Assembly (NCBI GenBank): GCA_040143965.1 | Contig: JASJQH010007008.1 | Location: forward strand, 1-26,315 | Direction of reading: 5' to 3' | From: Basidiobolus ranarum | Taxonomy: Eukaryota > Basidiobolomycota > Basidiobolomycetes > Basidiobolales | Length of the DNA: 26,315 bases | Shown here: positions 1 to 13,233 of the stretch, in pieces | How the letters are laid out: each line of letters begins with the position of its first letter | How positions within the stretch are numbered: position 1 is the first letter of the stretch | The notes under the pieces: generated by a model | Database searches by the model: none | Told to the model about the DNA's origin: nothing | What the model saw: only the letters and a program-made list of their open reading frames with translations | Translations under genes and position numbers: made by a program

Positions 1-892
1 TTATTAGTAATACGTAGCACCTCTATTTTATGCTAAGAACTTACGTAAGCTTGCTGGTATTTGAGTTAACATCAATGCGTGGTTTTTGTTTAAGTATTAG
101 CGTGATTTTTGTTTAAATATTAGCGTGATTTTTGCTTAAATATTAGCGTGATTTTTGCTTAAATATTAGCATGAACTGGCATGTAAACAAAATTATCTAT
201 CCCAAACAAGTATGTCACAATAAGCTATTTTTATGACAATCTCTTCAATCAGCTACTAGCTATAATGTTTAGCTAAACCTGATATGGAATAGGAATCATA
301 CATTAAATCAAGCCACAACCATTGTTTATCAACAACAATCGCGAATGTTCTATGGCCAATAATCACTAACAAATCTATTCAAAAAAAGGCCGAAAATTGC
401 ATTTTTATCGGAATTGTACCTGACTCGATCCTGATCTCTTTGTTCAACTAATCATGCGAATCTTTAGATGAGAAGCAGTGACCAATCTCAATTCGCTTAT
501 TATTTTGATATTACAAATTAACAATGTGAAACGTACTCGGTGTTTAATTTGTGTATTTGGCGAGATCAGCCAAACTGGGATCTGCTCCAGTTCTATTCAC
601 ATTTCTCGACTCCAGTCATAATTTCATCTTGCCTTCTATGAGCATACAATCCTTATTTATATGCTGGTGGTTGCGCTAAGTTCGCTGTTTTTTCTTCTCT
701 GGAAAAAGAACCTGTTTTTTCTCATACACCTCTCTAACCCGTGTCACTTGAGTGACATACTAACCTTCTTTAAAACTCTACTTTAAATAATAACTTACAA
801 TTAATTTTCAACCTAACCAAAACGCTATCGTGTACTAGTGGTCAATATCTTTAGTTAAAATCTTATTTGAAACTTCACTTTAGCTATTTCTC
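1..892. other. 5' spacer and likely promoter region of the ankyrin-DIL gene
   Basis: No coding region can be supported here on either strand. The stretch is AT-rich. It holds a 23-bp tandem repeat (77-168), listed separately, and a pyrimidine-rich patch around 685-740, about 150-200 bp before the ATG at 893. CT-rich patches of this kind are common near fungal transcription starts, so this may be the core promoter; that is inference. An upstream gene may lie outside the window. Confidence 0.6.
77..168. repeat. 23-bp tandem repeat, four copies
   Basis: Four head-to-tail copies begin at 77, 100, 123 and 146. The unit reads GCGTGATTTTTG(T/C)TTAAATATTA. Copy 1 differs at two places, copies 3 and 4 are identical, and copy 2 differs from them by one T/C change. 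A fifth copy starts at 169 but diverges after a few bases. It is a small minisatellite in noncoding DNA. The unit is about two helical turns long, so a phased protein-binding array is possible but unproven. Confidence 0.9.
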
Positions 893-3534
893 ATGGAGGT
901 TGATACTGGTATTACCTGTAGACAAATGTACACCGCCTCTGATTTCAAGTTGAATGACTTTGCCAAGAAGCCCTCAACTACTGCTTATTCTTCAGAGCCC
1001 GATTATTCCTCAAGCTCTTCTAGCTACGAAGAAAATCGCATGTCTAGTACATCAAGTACTGGTCCTAGAACCCCTGACTGCGATAATAGAATGGAGCTTT
1101 GGAGCTGTTCGACTGAGGATGAGGATGACTTTGAACCCATCGAAAAGTTTTCCCCACCAAAATTTGATAAAAATGGACTACTCGGACTCCAGCGTCCATT
1201 AAACAAACTCTCCCTTTCCATCGATTCCACCGCCACTTCACCTAATTTTGACTCTCACATACTTTCAAGTCCTACTTCAACAAACCAGCATATAGAATCA
1301 GATCCTTTCGAAGTCGAAGAAGATATTTTAGCACAAACATACCTTACTAGAGCACAAAAATCCGAAAAATTGACTAAAATTTTAAGAACAGCATCTTCTA
1401 ACGGAGATTCTAAACGAGTAAAGCGCCTACTAGATATTGCCAGGGAGTATATCGATGTTGATGGACAAGATGAAGATGGCACTACTCCACTTATATATTC
1501 GGCATGTTGGGGCTATTTAGAGGTTGCATATACTCTTCTTGAAGCAGGCGCTGATCCCAATGCCCAGGACAAATGTATATTTTCTGTCTTTAGAATTTTC
1601 TAACCCAAAAAGTTATCACGAAACTAATCCTCGAATCATATTTATATAGCTGGTTGGACTGCTTTGATGTGGGCTACAAATAATCACCATGATGGTATCG
1701 TTGCTACATTAATTGACCATGGCGCTTCAACTGCCTCTAAATCTTCCAAAGGGCGCACGGTAATGGATTTCGTAAACCATGGCTTGGATAGCGACAGTTT
1801 TCAAAATCAAAGAATTTTAGAAATATTGACAGACCCTCGAGATGGTGCCGGTAGTAGCGGTAGCAACCGTGAAAGTGGCTATTATACTTCTTCTCGAGCA
1901 GACATTGAGAGTGTAATATCAGAAAGTGACATTCTATTCAAAATGACTTTGGATCGAGCCAAGGGAAATGATGGTGATCTGACTGACTTCCGATTTAGTG
2001 ACTATGGAGTAAGTGTTAGAACAGTATTGATGTTGATTGGTATTTTGTTCTTACAGTTATTCGTTATAACAGGATTTCGAAGATGAAACTGAATTCTCTT
2101 GGGATAACATTCAACCTGACCAAATGTTTGTAATCACTCATGACAACCTCGATTTCTTGCTAGAAAAAATCATCACCAATATGAAGCCAAGTTATTCCCG
2201 TGAACATAAATTTATCCCTGCCAATATCTTATTCTTAGCAGCACGTTACGCTGTCCTCTTGGGTGGACCCGATCTACTTGATGCAATGATGAACCAATCT
2301 TTCGAAAAGATATTGGAAACTGTCCAGGTACCGACCCTTCTAAATATATACTTCAAGTAGCACCATGACTAAGTTGTTTTTTTAGAAAAATTGCCAAGAC
2401 ATGTCCTTTTTAGCATTTTGGCTATCCAATTGCACCCTTTTACTGTACTACTTGAAGAGAGACCCTAATCTTGTCACAGTCACTGTTGAGTTTCAGCTAG
2501 GATTATCTGAACTGATACACGAACTTTATCAAAAGTTTGTTCGTAATGTCACTCAGCGAATTGAAGAGGTATTAGAGCCAGCAATGCTGGTCCATGATGC
2601 ATTACCAGGGATGGAGGATATTAAGTTTGTTGGTGAAAAAAGAAACTTTTTGTTTTCAGGAAAGAAAGCTTTCACGCCTCCGCCTTCTCCACGTACTAGC
2701 CGATTCTCTATTCGGCGTAAAAGTCGATTCTCATCCCCACGCGGTTCTTCACCTCGTATTAAGCCTGCTACCCCCAAAACTGTTACATCCATTCTTTCCT
2801 CTACACTGATTGTTCTTCAGTCGTACGAAGTTCATCCCATCATTATTCATTACGCGTTGAATCAGATATTCTACTATATCTCCGCCGAAATGTTTAATCG
2901 ACTAATGATCACTAAAGAGTATTGTTGTAGAATCAAGGCGATGCAGATTCGTATGAATATCTCCACTATAGAGGACTGGGTGCACAGTAATCGCTTGCCT
3001 CAAGTTTTGATTCAGCATTTCCAGTCGCTAATTCAACTACTTCAGCTTCTTCAATGTATCTCTGGTCTGACCGATCTAACTGAATTGCTTGTAACAATTA
3101 AAGAGCTTTCAGGATTGAATCTTCTCCAATTCTATCGTATTTCCAGTAATTACCGTTATGAGGTCGGAGAAAGCTCAATTCCTGAAGAAGTAAGCCAGTA
3201 TTTAGAACAGGTAGTAAGAGATACTTGCGATTTCAACGCCCGAACTTCTACTGAAATAGACAGAGAGGGGCATCGCACTCCCAAGGTCCGAGAAGAGGTT
3301 ATTGATATTCTACCGACTAGCGAGTATGGACAGTCCACTGGGACAAGTCAGCAATCTGGAGATATGGAAGAGCTGATGGATCCCACACATCTCCTTCCAT
3401 TTGCCATACCAACAAGTTCTGAAATGCTCAATGGCTGGGGTAGGAGCGAAAAAGAATATGTACCCTACATACCTGACTCCTTCTTTGTAGAATTGGATGG
3501 AGAATTGCAAGAAAGATTTGAAGGACAATATTGA
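893..3534 (+). CDS. Ankyrin-repeat + DIL (dilute) domain protein, 814 aa, 4 exons
   Basis: Exons: 893-1574, 2009-flanked exon 1650-2008, 2073-2327 and 2386-3534. The introns are 75, 64 and 58 bp and all phases agree. The first ~150 residues are Ser-rich and acidic, probably disordered. About three ankyrin repeats follow (roughly residues 159-265; motifs DGTTPLIYSACWGYLEVAYTLL, cut here to its core, and GWTALMWATNN). The second half is a DIL domain, as in the class V myosin cargo-binding tail: residues ~395-520 include FLAFWLSN and LLLYYLKRD, and residues 564-700 include ALNQIFYYIS. A basic Ser/Pro insert (525-563, PPPSPRTSRFSIRRKSRF) splits the domain and could be phosphorylated. Fungi have a known DIL-plus-ankyrin family of unclear role; no myosin motor is present. 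A part in vesicle or cargo tethering is inference. It converges with the bZIP gene downstream. Confidence 0.93.
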
Positions 3535-4045
3535 GGTGTTGATTTAGATCATTTCGGATCTTCGTAGATAATACTTTCTAAATGTTTCATAGCCCATATT
3601 AGCCGTATCTTAATCCTAATCCATTCGTTTCTTACATAATAGCACATCTTCATATTCTGTGAATATAGTCCATTTTCATTTACTACACTGATCATTTTGT
3701 TATTTTAAAAATCATTTGTAGCCGTTGTAGCCGTAATAAAACCAACTACTTTTTTTCCATGCTGAGATCAAGTTGAATAGATGTAAATGGGGATGGACAT
3801 TAGAACTTGCTGAAAAAGGTCTAGACACATTCAATTTATATATTGATTCAATGATAAGTAGGTTTCAACTACCCGCCATTCATTTGTTGGTGGTGTTTAA
3901 TCGATCTTACATAAGAAAAGTTCAGATAAAATGGGAGTGTATGAATATAATAAAATATGCGAGAATAAAGATCAAATAGAATACAGTGAAAAGTGAATTT
4001 ACAAGAAATATGAACTGGGTTTTTCGGTTAGAAGGTCTAGTAGTA
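3535..4045. other. Convergent 3' spacer
   Basis: This 511-bp spacer lies between the 3' ends of the ankyrin-DIL gene (+) and the bZIP gene (-). I see no gene in it. It must hold both polyadenylation regions. A candidate signal for the + gene is AATAAA at 3735-3740, about 200 bp past the stop. The short reading frame at 3773-3979 has no recognisable feature and is probably chance. Confidence 0.6.
3735..3740 (+). terminator. Candidate polyadenylation signal (AATAAA)
   Basis: A canonical AATAAA lies about 200 bp after the stop of the ankyrin-DIL gene. Fungal poly(A) signals are loose and the region is AT-rich, so this is only a candidate. Confidence 0.3.
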
Positions 4046-6088
4046 TCAACCATTGATGGTACCCCCGTATGTAGAAGCCCGTTTTAGCCCCTGGAACATC
4101 CAGCTGTCCTCAGTATCAACAAGTCCACTACCTGTAACCTCCAAATCAATCCTTAAGTATTTTCGATCTTTAGGACCTGCAGCCCAGGGTGGGGGGAAAA
4201 CTCCACCAACAGGTGAAAGAAGTGAAATGCGAGGACGTTGATTTAATGTCTTTTGATCTGTCTCATTGTGCTTTGCAAAGAAATGTTGCAAATTATCACA
4301 ATAAAGATACGCATGCTCAACAAGGGGAAGAACGTTGTGTTGATTTTTCCTAAAGGTAGTAACCGCCATAGAAACTTGCTCCTTGTTTTCAGGTTTACTC
4401 GGGAAAGCGGGTTTAACTCGCTGCTTGTCAGAGGCAGGACCGAGACTGAGCCACGAATGTATAGCTCGGGTCGCTTCTTCACCAGATGCACTTCGGGGGA
4501 GTTCAGTCCTATTCATTTGACATTTCAAGTTATCCTCTTCAACCGGAAGTGAGCGTTTGACAGATTTTCCTTTGCCTTTCGTCGAGTCACGAACATTTTC
4601 GACATCAACTACACGTGGAGTGGTGGCACTGTTAACATGCGAAGATGGGGAGAAAAGATTGGACCCCATTGTAGCACGACTTCCATAGTTACCGCCAATA
4701 GTTGACTGATAGTTGGTCATTGGCAATGAGAAAAGTGCAAAAGAGAAGAATATTATCATCAATACCACACCGGTAGTTTTCGGCTTGGATAGCCTTTTAT
4801 CCTCAAACTTGATTACTTCGTCCGCTTCAGATTCTACTATATAATTGCTTTCCAAGTCAATATCCATCGTTTCGATTTCAATTGCCGTATCACTAGGACT
4901 ATCCTTCGATGCTGGTTGCTCTTTGGATATACCAACTTCTTCGAGCATTCTACGTAATTTTAAACACTCTTCCAAAGCTTTGTCTCTTTCGTCAGAGATT
5001 ATACTCATTTGATCTTCAAGTTCCTCAACTTTGATTCTCAGCTCATCATTTTCTTGTACGAGAGTTTCATTTGTAGTTTCCAAATTCGCCATATGCTCTC
5101 TCTTCCTCTTACGAGATAACAAAGCAGCCGCTCTGTTCTTAATTAACCGTTCTTGGCGTTTACTCAATGCTGCTACTGCAGCCTCGGTTGGGGGAGTAGT
5201 GATTTTGTTTGGAGTTACATGTACAGATTGATTTCCGGATTTGGGTGACACTATAGCTGGTTTGGGATTATCAGTTGGAAGGTTCTGTAGAGGAATTTCG
5301 GTAACTTCTCTTTTCACAACAACAACATCGTTACTGCTCGGTAGGCATACTTCCTGTTTGGTTTCAGCAAAGCCAAGTGGAACACTGGTTTGAGAACTGA
5401 CAGGTATGAGTGGCTTTAGAGGCACAAGATTTGCCGTTGAAGGAGCAGGACAAGGCTCTCTTTTCTTTCTACCTCTCTTCTTCTTTGGTGGCTCTGGAGT
5501 AGGCTGGGCTGGAGACATAATGGGAATTGGTGTGGCAAATAAAGGGAAAGCGGGTAAACCTGCAAGGCCGTGAGGGTAAAATAATGGAGCCTGGCCACCC
5601 AGGTGTTTGGGGAGAGGGACACCCTGGAGGAAAGGAACCGTTTGGTGTTGAGTTTGCAACTTCAACGAAAGGTCGTCAATAGATAGAGGAGTGGAAGTTA
5701 AAGAATTCTTGCTTGAAGAGGAACTTGAAGCAGCATTTTCTAATACACACTCTTCGTTAACATACTGCCAATAATCAGCTTCTGGCTCCTCAAGTTTTGG
5801 AGAAGTAAGTCCAGGGGATCCTCCTTTAGAACTATGAGGTGAACTAGGAAGTTCGTGTAGGCCACCGTTGTCATCGGAAGAAGAGCTAGACCAGGGCGGA
5901 GAGGCTCCACCAGAAATACTTTCTTTATCTACGGTTGGGACGTTGTTCAAGAAGTCCCAAAGATTGTCGTCGTTGGCCAAAAGTTTCGGATCGGATAGAG
6001 AAGCGTCTGTATCGGCGAAACAGTCTTGGTTTAGAAAGGAGAGAATAAGATCTTCACTCTCTTGGTTTTCTGAAGTATTGGAAGACAT
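4046..6088 (-). CDS. ATF6-like bZIP transcription factor with a transmembrane segment, 680 aa
   Basis: A single exon. The N-terminal ~300 residues are acidic, then Pro/Ser-rich, as in an activation region, and carry an AT-hook/NLS-like cluster (PKKKRGRKKRE, 201-211). The bZIP lies at ~308-385: the basic region KNRAAALLSRKRKREH is followed by leucine heptads. A hydrophobic segment at ~439-457 (VVLMIIFFSFALFSLPM) is a likely single membrane span. About 220 residues follow, with two N-glycosylation sequons (N526, N608). This order, bZIP on the cytosolic side and a luminal tail, is that of ATF6/CREB3 factors, which sit in the ER and are freed by site-1 and site-2 proteases under ER stress. RSLP at 512-515 fits the S1P consensus RXLX, and P456/N459 could be the helix breakers S2P needs. 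No HAC1-style intron is visible. No upstream ATG occurs for ~210 nt before the start. The bZIP is certain; the ER role is inferred. Confidence 0.93.
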   Translation of the reverse strand: MSSNTSENQESEDLILSFLNQDCFADTDASLSDPKLLANDDNLWDFLNNVPTVDKESISGGASPPWSSSSSDDNGGLHELPSSPHSSKGGSPGLTSPKLEEPEADYWQYVNEECVLENAASSSSSSKNSLTSTPLSIDDLSLKLQTQHQTVPFLQGVPLPKHLGGQAPLFYPHGLAGLPAFPLFATPIPIMSPAQPTPEPPKKKRGRKKREPCPAPSTANLVPLKPLIPVSSQTSVPLGFAETKQEVCLPSSNDVVVVKREVTEIPLQNLPTDNPKPAIVSPKSGNQSVHVTPNKITTPPTEAAVAALSKRQERLIKNRAAALLSRKRKREHMANLETTNETLVQENDELRIKVEELEDQMSIISDERDKALEECLKLRRMLEEVGISKEQPASKDSPSDTAIEIETMDIDLESNYIVESEADEVIKFEDKRLSKPKTTGVVLMIIFFSFALFSLPMTNYQSTIGGNYGSRATMGSNLFSPSSHVNSATTPRVVDVENVRDSTKGKGKSVKRSLPVEEDNLKCQMNRTELPRSASGEEATRAIHSWLSLGPASDKQRVKPAFPSKPENKEQVSMAVTTFRKNQHNVLPLVEHAYLYCDNLQHFFAKHNETDQKTLNQRPRISLLSPVGGVFPPPWAAGPKDRKYLRIDLEVTGSGLVDTEDSWMFQGLKRASTYGGTING

Positions 6089-8431
6089 TGCAACTATCGT
6101 ATTTATTTATATCAAGCGTTAACCGTTGTATAGTTAAGCTCGTCTCAATAGTTCAGAAGCAAAGTGTATATTCAAACCAATTGACAAAGGGGACCAACAG
6201 GTCTAACAGTAATGGCAAGACTGATCAAGGACCGGATATGTGTACCTTAGTCTACCTTAAATAGTTCCCTGTTACTCAGATCAAGGCGTCAGACTATTTC
6301 ATTATCTGAGAGATCCACCTATAAAACTGGCAAATCTAGGATAATATTGAGCCAAATCAGAGTTGGTAGTAGGTTGAGCAGACTCACCCACTGTACCATT
6401 AGCCCCTCACCAACCCCAATCGACCAATACGCAAACTGACTTTAGCTTGAGCCTTTGTGTGCATTATTGAACCATCACAATGCTCTGACTAGGCTTGTAG
6501 AACCTACCTAACTCAGAAACTAAATGTAGCCCATGAAGCAATACGGTACATTGCACACAAACGTACGACCATTTTCTCACACACTGATAGAGGAATCCTT
6601 TAATACGCCTTCCATTTTAAGTATAATTATTTTTGTGTTCTTACTACTTGGCCATATGAAATCATTCGTATCACATGATGGAAATTGCTTTTGACATGTA
6701 ATAATAGCAGCCATCTATTTGAATTGTGTTGTTCTGTAGTAGTGTATTATCTGATCATGCTGGAAGATGATTGATCCGAGCTATGTTTGTCCACACTGCC
6801 ACAGTGCCACTTTGTACAAAACCGACGCTTTAGAATAAGCTAAGTATAGAAGGTAGAGCGAGAGCAAAGAGAAGAATGAACGAAGAGTGCAACGGATGGG
6901 GAATAAGTAGCCTAGAGTGAGTGCTATGGGGAGCTGGAGTCACCGGTACGCAGTGAATCATGTTGAAGAATCGGGTAATCCGTCCCCAAGCTACAGACCC
7001 TATCAATGTCGATTCAATCTTATATTTCAAACAGTGATTAGGGGGTGGGGACCATAACCCTTACTTTTGTCATTCGAGGCAATCAGGTGTATCCGGCAGG
7101 GCATGCTCGAGTCTTCTATTTGCTTAAAAAGGTCGAATTTCACTTGATAGCTGTTGTCGAGGATATATCGATTGCCTAACAATCAGGTATTCGCATGTCG
7201 GATCTTCACTATATATGGGAATGATTCGAACCTGTTTCTAGTCCAATAATTCCGGTTAAGCGAGGGGCAACCAACTAGATGGTACTGGAACAAATGAGAG
7301 TGAACAAAAGGAATTCGAGCAAATGACAAATAATAGTCTAATTCTCATTTTTGTCAATAACTGGTTTTCTCGTCCAATCAAACCCTAGACTGAACCATTC
7401 ATCGCGCCACCAATGAATTAGGCAATTTGATAAAATATCACTATGCATATGGGACTATTGCCGCAAATGAGACTAATTATGCTATTGCCTTCTTAGCCGC
7501 AAGGAAATCTATGCTACATATGAGTAATGCACCAAGTAGAGTGATATTGCAATAATTCATCTCACCTTTGTTTGGTGGAAGGTAAGTTGGCTCAAGCAAC
7601 CTATGCTAGGCGAGTAGAGTACAGGTCCTAGTTAAAGATTGATTTCCTTTCATGATAAACAAGAAATTAACGCGAGTTATCACGATATTCGATTTGGCTG
7701 TGAACCTGGCTTAAATTAGTGAATGTATGCTGTATGCTATTCTATTTATGTGCAACAGAATCAATAGAGATAAACAGGCCATGACTAACATGTGAAAATA
7801 TAGTCATTATATGCATAATACATCAATAGGAGCCCAAGTTTCAACGTCATATTGGAAGTGATGCTATACGTTGTTTCTTAAATTTTGGCTCGTGATATTG
7901 GTAGCGTAGGGTTAGTTGGTTTATAGCTGCTGATTATTCTTTTTGATTTTAGGGTGTTTAATATTCTACCAAGTCTCATTCTCCAGAAAACATTAGATCA
8001 CTCGATCTTGCAATACAATACTATCAGATATATTCAATGCATTTTCTATGTTCATTTTTTATTCTTCATAGATCATCTTTTAAGCTACTTTGGTTTAGTA
8101 TCTAGTAATCTTACCCAGACAATCTTCCAATAGTTTACAACACCACGAACCGTTCCTTACCATTCTTACAGTCCCCCATTTAACTTTCTTTAAGCAATTC
8201 TCATTTCTCGCTAGACAACTTCGAGTGCCTGTCCTTAACTGAATTTCTTTAGTTTTAATACTGAACCTTTTTACAGTTCTGGCTAGTTTCGGTTATAATA
8301 GGCAAAATTATCTTGTTGCGTAAATATTGTTTAGTCAGCAGTTGTAAACTCTACGCAGAAACCACATTGCGTTATTTCTCTTCCATTCCTATTGTTCAAA
8401 AATTATCTTTGTAAGTTAAAAGAAGCCAGTT
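6089..8431. other. Long divergent spacer between bZIP and SNF1
   Basis: About 2.3 kb between two divergently transcribed regulatory genes, with no supportable coding region. Two CCAAT boxes sit close together near 6417-6429 and another lies near 6178, within reach of the bZIP promoter. A pyrimidine-rich stretch near 8160-8215 may belong to the SNF1 core promoter. I see no ATG in the ~215 nt before the SNF1 start. The short frame at 6830-7030 (-) has no recognisable domain. A noncoding RNA or distal control elements could be here, but nothing in the sequence proves it. Confidence 0.6.
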
Positions 8432-11275
<2,844 letters not shown>

Positions 11276-12384
11276 CTCGTCTTAACACTGCATACTCTTA
11301 AATCGTTACCGCATTGCCAGAATTCCACCAACGCACAACATTTTTTGTTCAGCTAGAATTACGAAATCTCTTTCTATCGATCAGATAAACCGTGTTTGTT
11401 TTTGCATTTTTATTCTATTTCTTATCAAAACTTGCACACCCGCAGCGCTTCTACTTTTCTTTTCTTCCCTTCCCTTCCCTTCCCCTCCCTTTCCATTTCA
11501 TTGACTTTGAGGAATTACAACGCACCTAAATCTCATAGTATTAACATGTATGTACTGATTCAAGATACTCTTGGTTTTTTGAGATCCAATTTAAATAATA
11601 TCAATAGGCATCCCATTTTGAGTTTGAATTTACGTAGTAAAAGAACTTGGTATACACGTGCTCTTGAGTTTTCTCTCTATCTTGCTTCATAGCTCCGTTT
11701 AATGATCAATTAGAGTAGCATGACGTTTATGTTGTTGTTAGTTAGATATTCTGATGTTTGTCTTGTTGGGAGTTAGATGTTCCGACGTTTAAAATGCGCC
11801 CTTTATTATGTATGACATCGCCATAGAAGCAGCAGCTAGTTCTGATGAAACAAGTAATGCATGAACTGTACTTGAACAAGTCTTGGTGCATCGATGATCA
11901 GTATTGGGGCTGTAGTCCAACCCTCCTAAACTGATGTATAGATGAGAGCATAAATTAAATTTGTCACCAATTGATGAGATTCTGCAATGATGTTAGTCTG
12001 CAAATATGAAAGAGCCTACCAATTAACTAGCTTTGTCAATAGAATCATTCAAGTTGATTAATTTACCACACGTTTCTTTGATCTAATGAAATGAACGTAT
12101 TAAACAGTCCATGGCGTGTCACGTTGTTGGATCATTTCTAAAATAGATATTCCCTACGTTTACTCTAGCTATAGCTTCACCTCTGAAGAGTAAATACATA
12201 GCGGTTGAGTTTACTGCTGTTACATATTTATCACTCACTTGTATTGGCTTCATTGACAGTTATTCCTTTATTACATTGTTAGACTTCACTACAGTAAAGA
12301 AAGCGACTCTTTCTTGCTCTTTAACAAAAGAATAGCCATTCAATTCTTTTGCTCCTCAACGTTGTCTTAAGTCATATTTGTATT
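11276..12384. other. Spacer between SNF1 and the acidic-protein gene
   Basis: About 1.1 kb. It holds the SNF1 3' end, a pure pyrimidine tract at 11454-11494 and, about 50 bp after that tract, an ATG at 11545 opening a 48-codon frame to 11692. That peptide (starts MYVLIQDTLGFLRSN, ends FSLYLAS) matches nothing I know. A tiny gene is possible but weakly supported. The rest (11700-12384) shows no gene and is probably the promoter of the next one. Confidence 0.5.
11454..11494 (+). promoter_or_regulatory. 41-nt pyrimidine tract, possible core-promoter CT box
   Basis: An uninterrupted run of C and T built of CCCTT-like steps. Pyrimidine tracts often sit just upstream of transcription starts in fungal promoters. 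It lies ~180 bp after the SNF1 stop and ~890 bp before the next clear gene, so it may serve an unrecognised short transcript, or be part of the SNF1 3'UTR. Confidence 0.3.
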
Positions 12385-13233
12385 ATGGTACAAGAAACTC
12401 CAGTACGGTTTGCATCAGCAGGAAAACGTTTGCCTCTACCAGGTTTGAATCCCAATTCATACACCTACCTGGATTCTAGTTCGGATGGTGAAGGTACACA
12501 GTTGGGTGACGATACTGACTCAGAAGCACCACTTTCCAGAACCTATATTAGCGGGAAAAGTTTACCAAAAACTGTATCACACCAAGCCCATTTTTCATCC
12601 ATATCACCCTTCAGCTCAGATTTGGAAGAGAACGAATTAGTGATACCAAGAAGACACTCTGGAAAAACGTTGAAGAATATCATCAACCTCAAGAAAAAGT
12701 TCGATTTTGACACATTTCTGGAAGAGGAGACAGAGGAAGAAGACGAATTCTTTGAGTATGATTATTTCACCAATACTAAAGAATTGGGTGACATGGAGAG
12801 AAGAAGTTCGGATATTTCCATGTTCAATGAGAGTAGAAAGTCATCTTTATCTTTAAATGTCTCACTAAACCCAACATTGCATATATCAGATGAGATCTCG
12901 TTTGCATATGGTTTGGACTCTGTATCGTCTGATTCACAGTCACCACCTGAAGATATGATATACCCAGAGGCAGACTCAGGATTTGCGAAAGAAGGAATGG
13001 TTAACCTAAGCAATATACCGGATGCTGACATGATCAGTAGTCTAATCGAACAGGGAGTAGGGTCTTCGTCAGATAATGAAGAAATAGAATGGCACACTAA
13101 TATCATCAAGGTGGACTCGGGTGAGGAGACAAATAGAGACTTTAGTCAGCATACTCGATACAGCCCTTATGGCCTAAAGCAAGGTCCGTTGAAGATATAC
13201 ATTAGAAGTAGGAGAGAGAAGAGGGAGAAATAG
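12385..13233 (+). CDS. Unrecognised acidic, Ser-rich protein, 282 aa
   Basis: I do not recognise a family. The open frame extends upstream to 12349, but only with non-ATG codons; the first ATG is at 12385 (MVQETPVRFASAGKR). The protein looks mostly disordered, with Asp/Glu/Ser clusters (for example SSSDGEG, EEETEEEDEFFEYDYF). There are two more ordered-looking parts: a basic/hydrophobic stretch TLKNIINLKKKFDFDTF near residues 91-110, and a basic tail KIYIRSRREKREK. PVRF near the N-terminus loosely resembles the RVxF motif used to dock on protein phosphatase 1, but the basic residue normally before it is missing. No membrane segment or signal peptide is seen. A long open frame with an ATG and no need for introns supports a real gene. 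Function unknown; a regulatory or nuclear role would be a guess. Confidence 0.75.
   Translation: MVQETPVRFASAGKRLPLPGLNPNSYTYLDSSSDGEGTQLGDDTDSEAPLSRTYISGKSLPKTVSHQAHFSSISPFSSDLEENELVIPRRHSGKTLKNIINLKKKFDFDTFLEEETEEEDEFFEYDYFTNTKELGDMERRSSDISMFNESRKSSLSLNVSLNPTLHISDEISFAYGLDSVSSDSQSPPEDMIYPEADSGFAKEGMVNLSNIPDADMISSLIEQGVGSSSDNEEIEWHTNIIKVDSGEETNRDFSQHTRYSPYGLKQGPLKIYIRSRREKREK

Noticed and set aside
77-168. CRISPR array
   Set aside because: The copies are directly adjacent with no spacers, and the surrounding genes are those of a eukaryote.
4046-6088. HAC1-type unconventional Ire1 intron in the bZIP gene
   Set aside because: The frame is open from start to stop, including the membrane segment, and no need for a regulated splice is seen. 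The ATF6-like layout explains it better.
6830-7030. 66-codon open frame on the minus strand in the bZIP-SNF1 spacer
   Set aside because: It is short, with no domain and no similarity I recognise; its hydrophobic end looks like chance.
7214-7240. tRNA-like TGATTCGAACC on the minus strand (T-loop look-alike)
   Set aside because: The sides do not pair to a five-base T stem, and no matching acceptor, D or anticodon arms are seen nearby.
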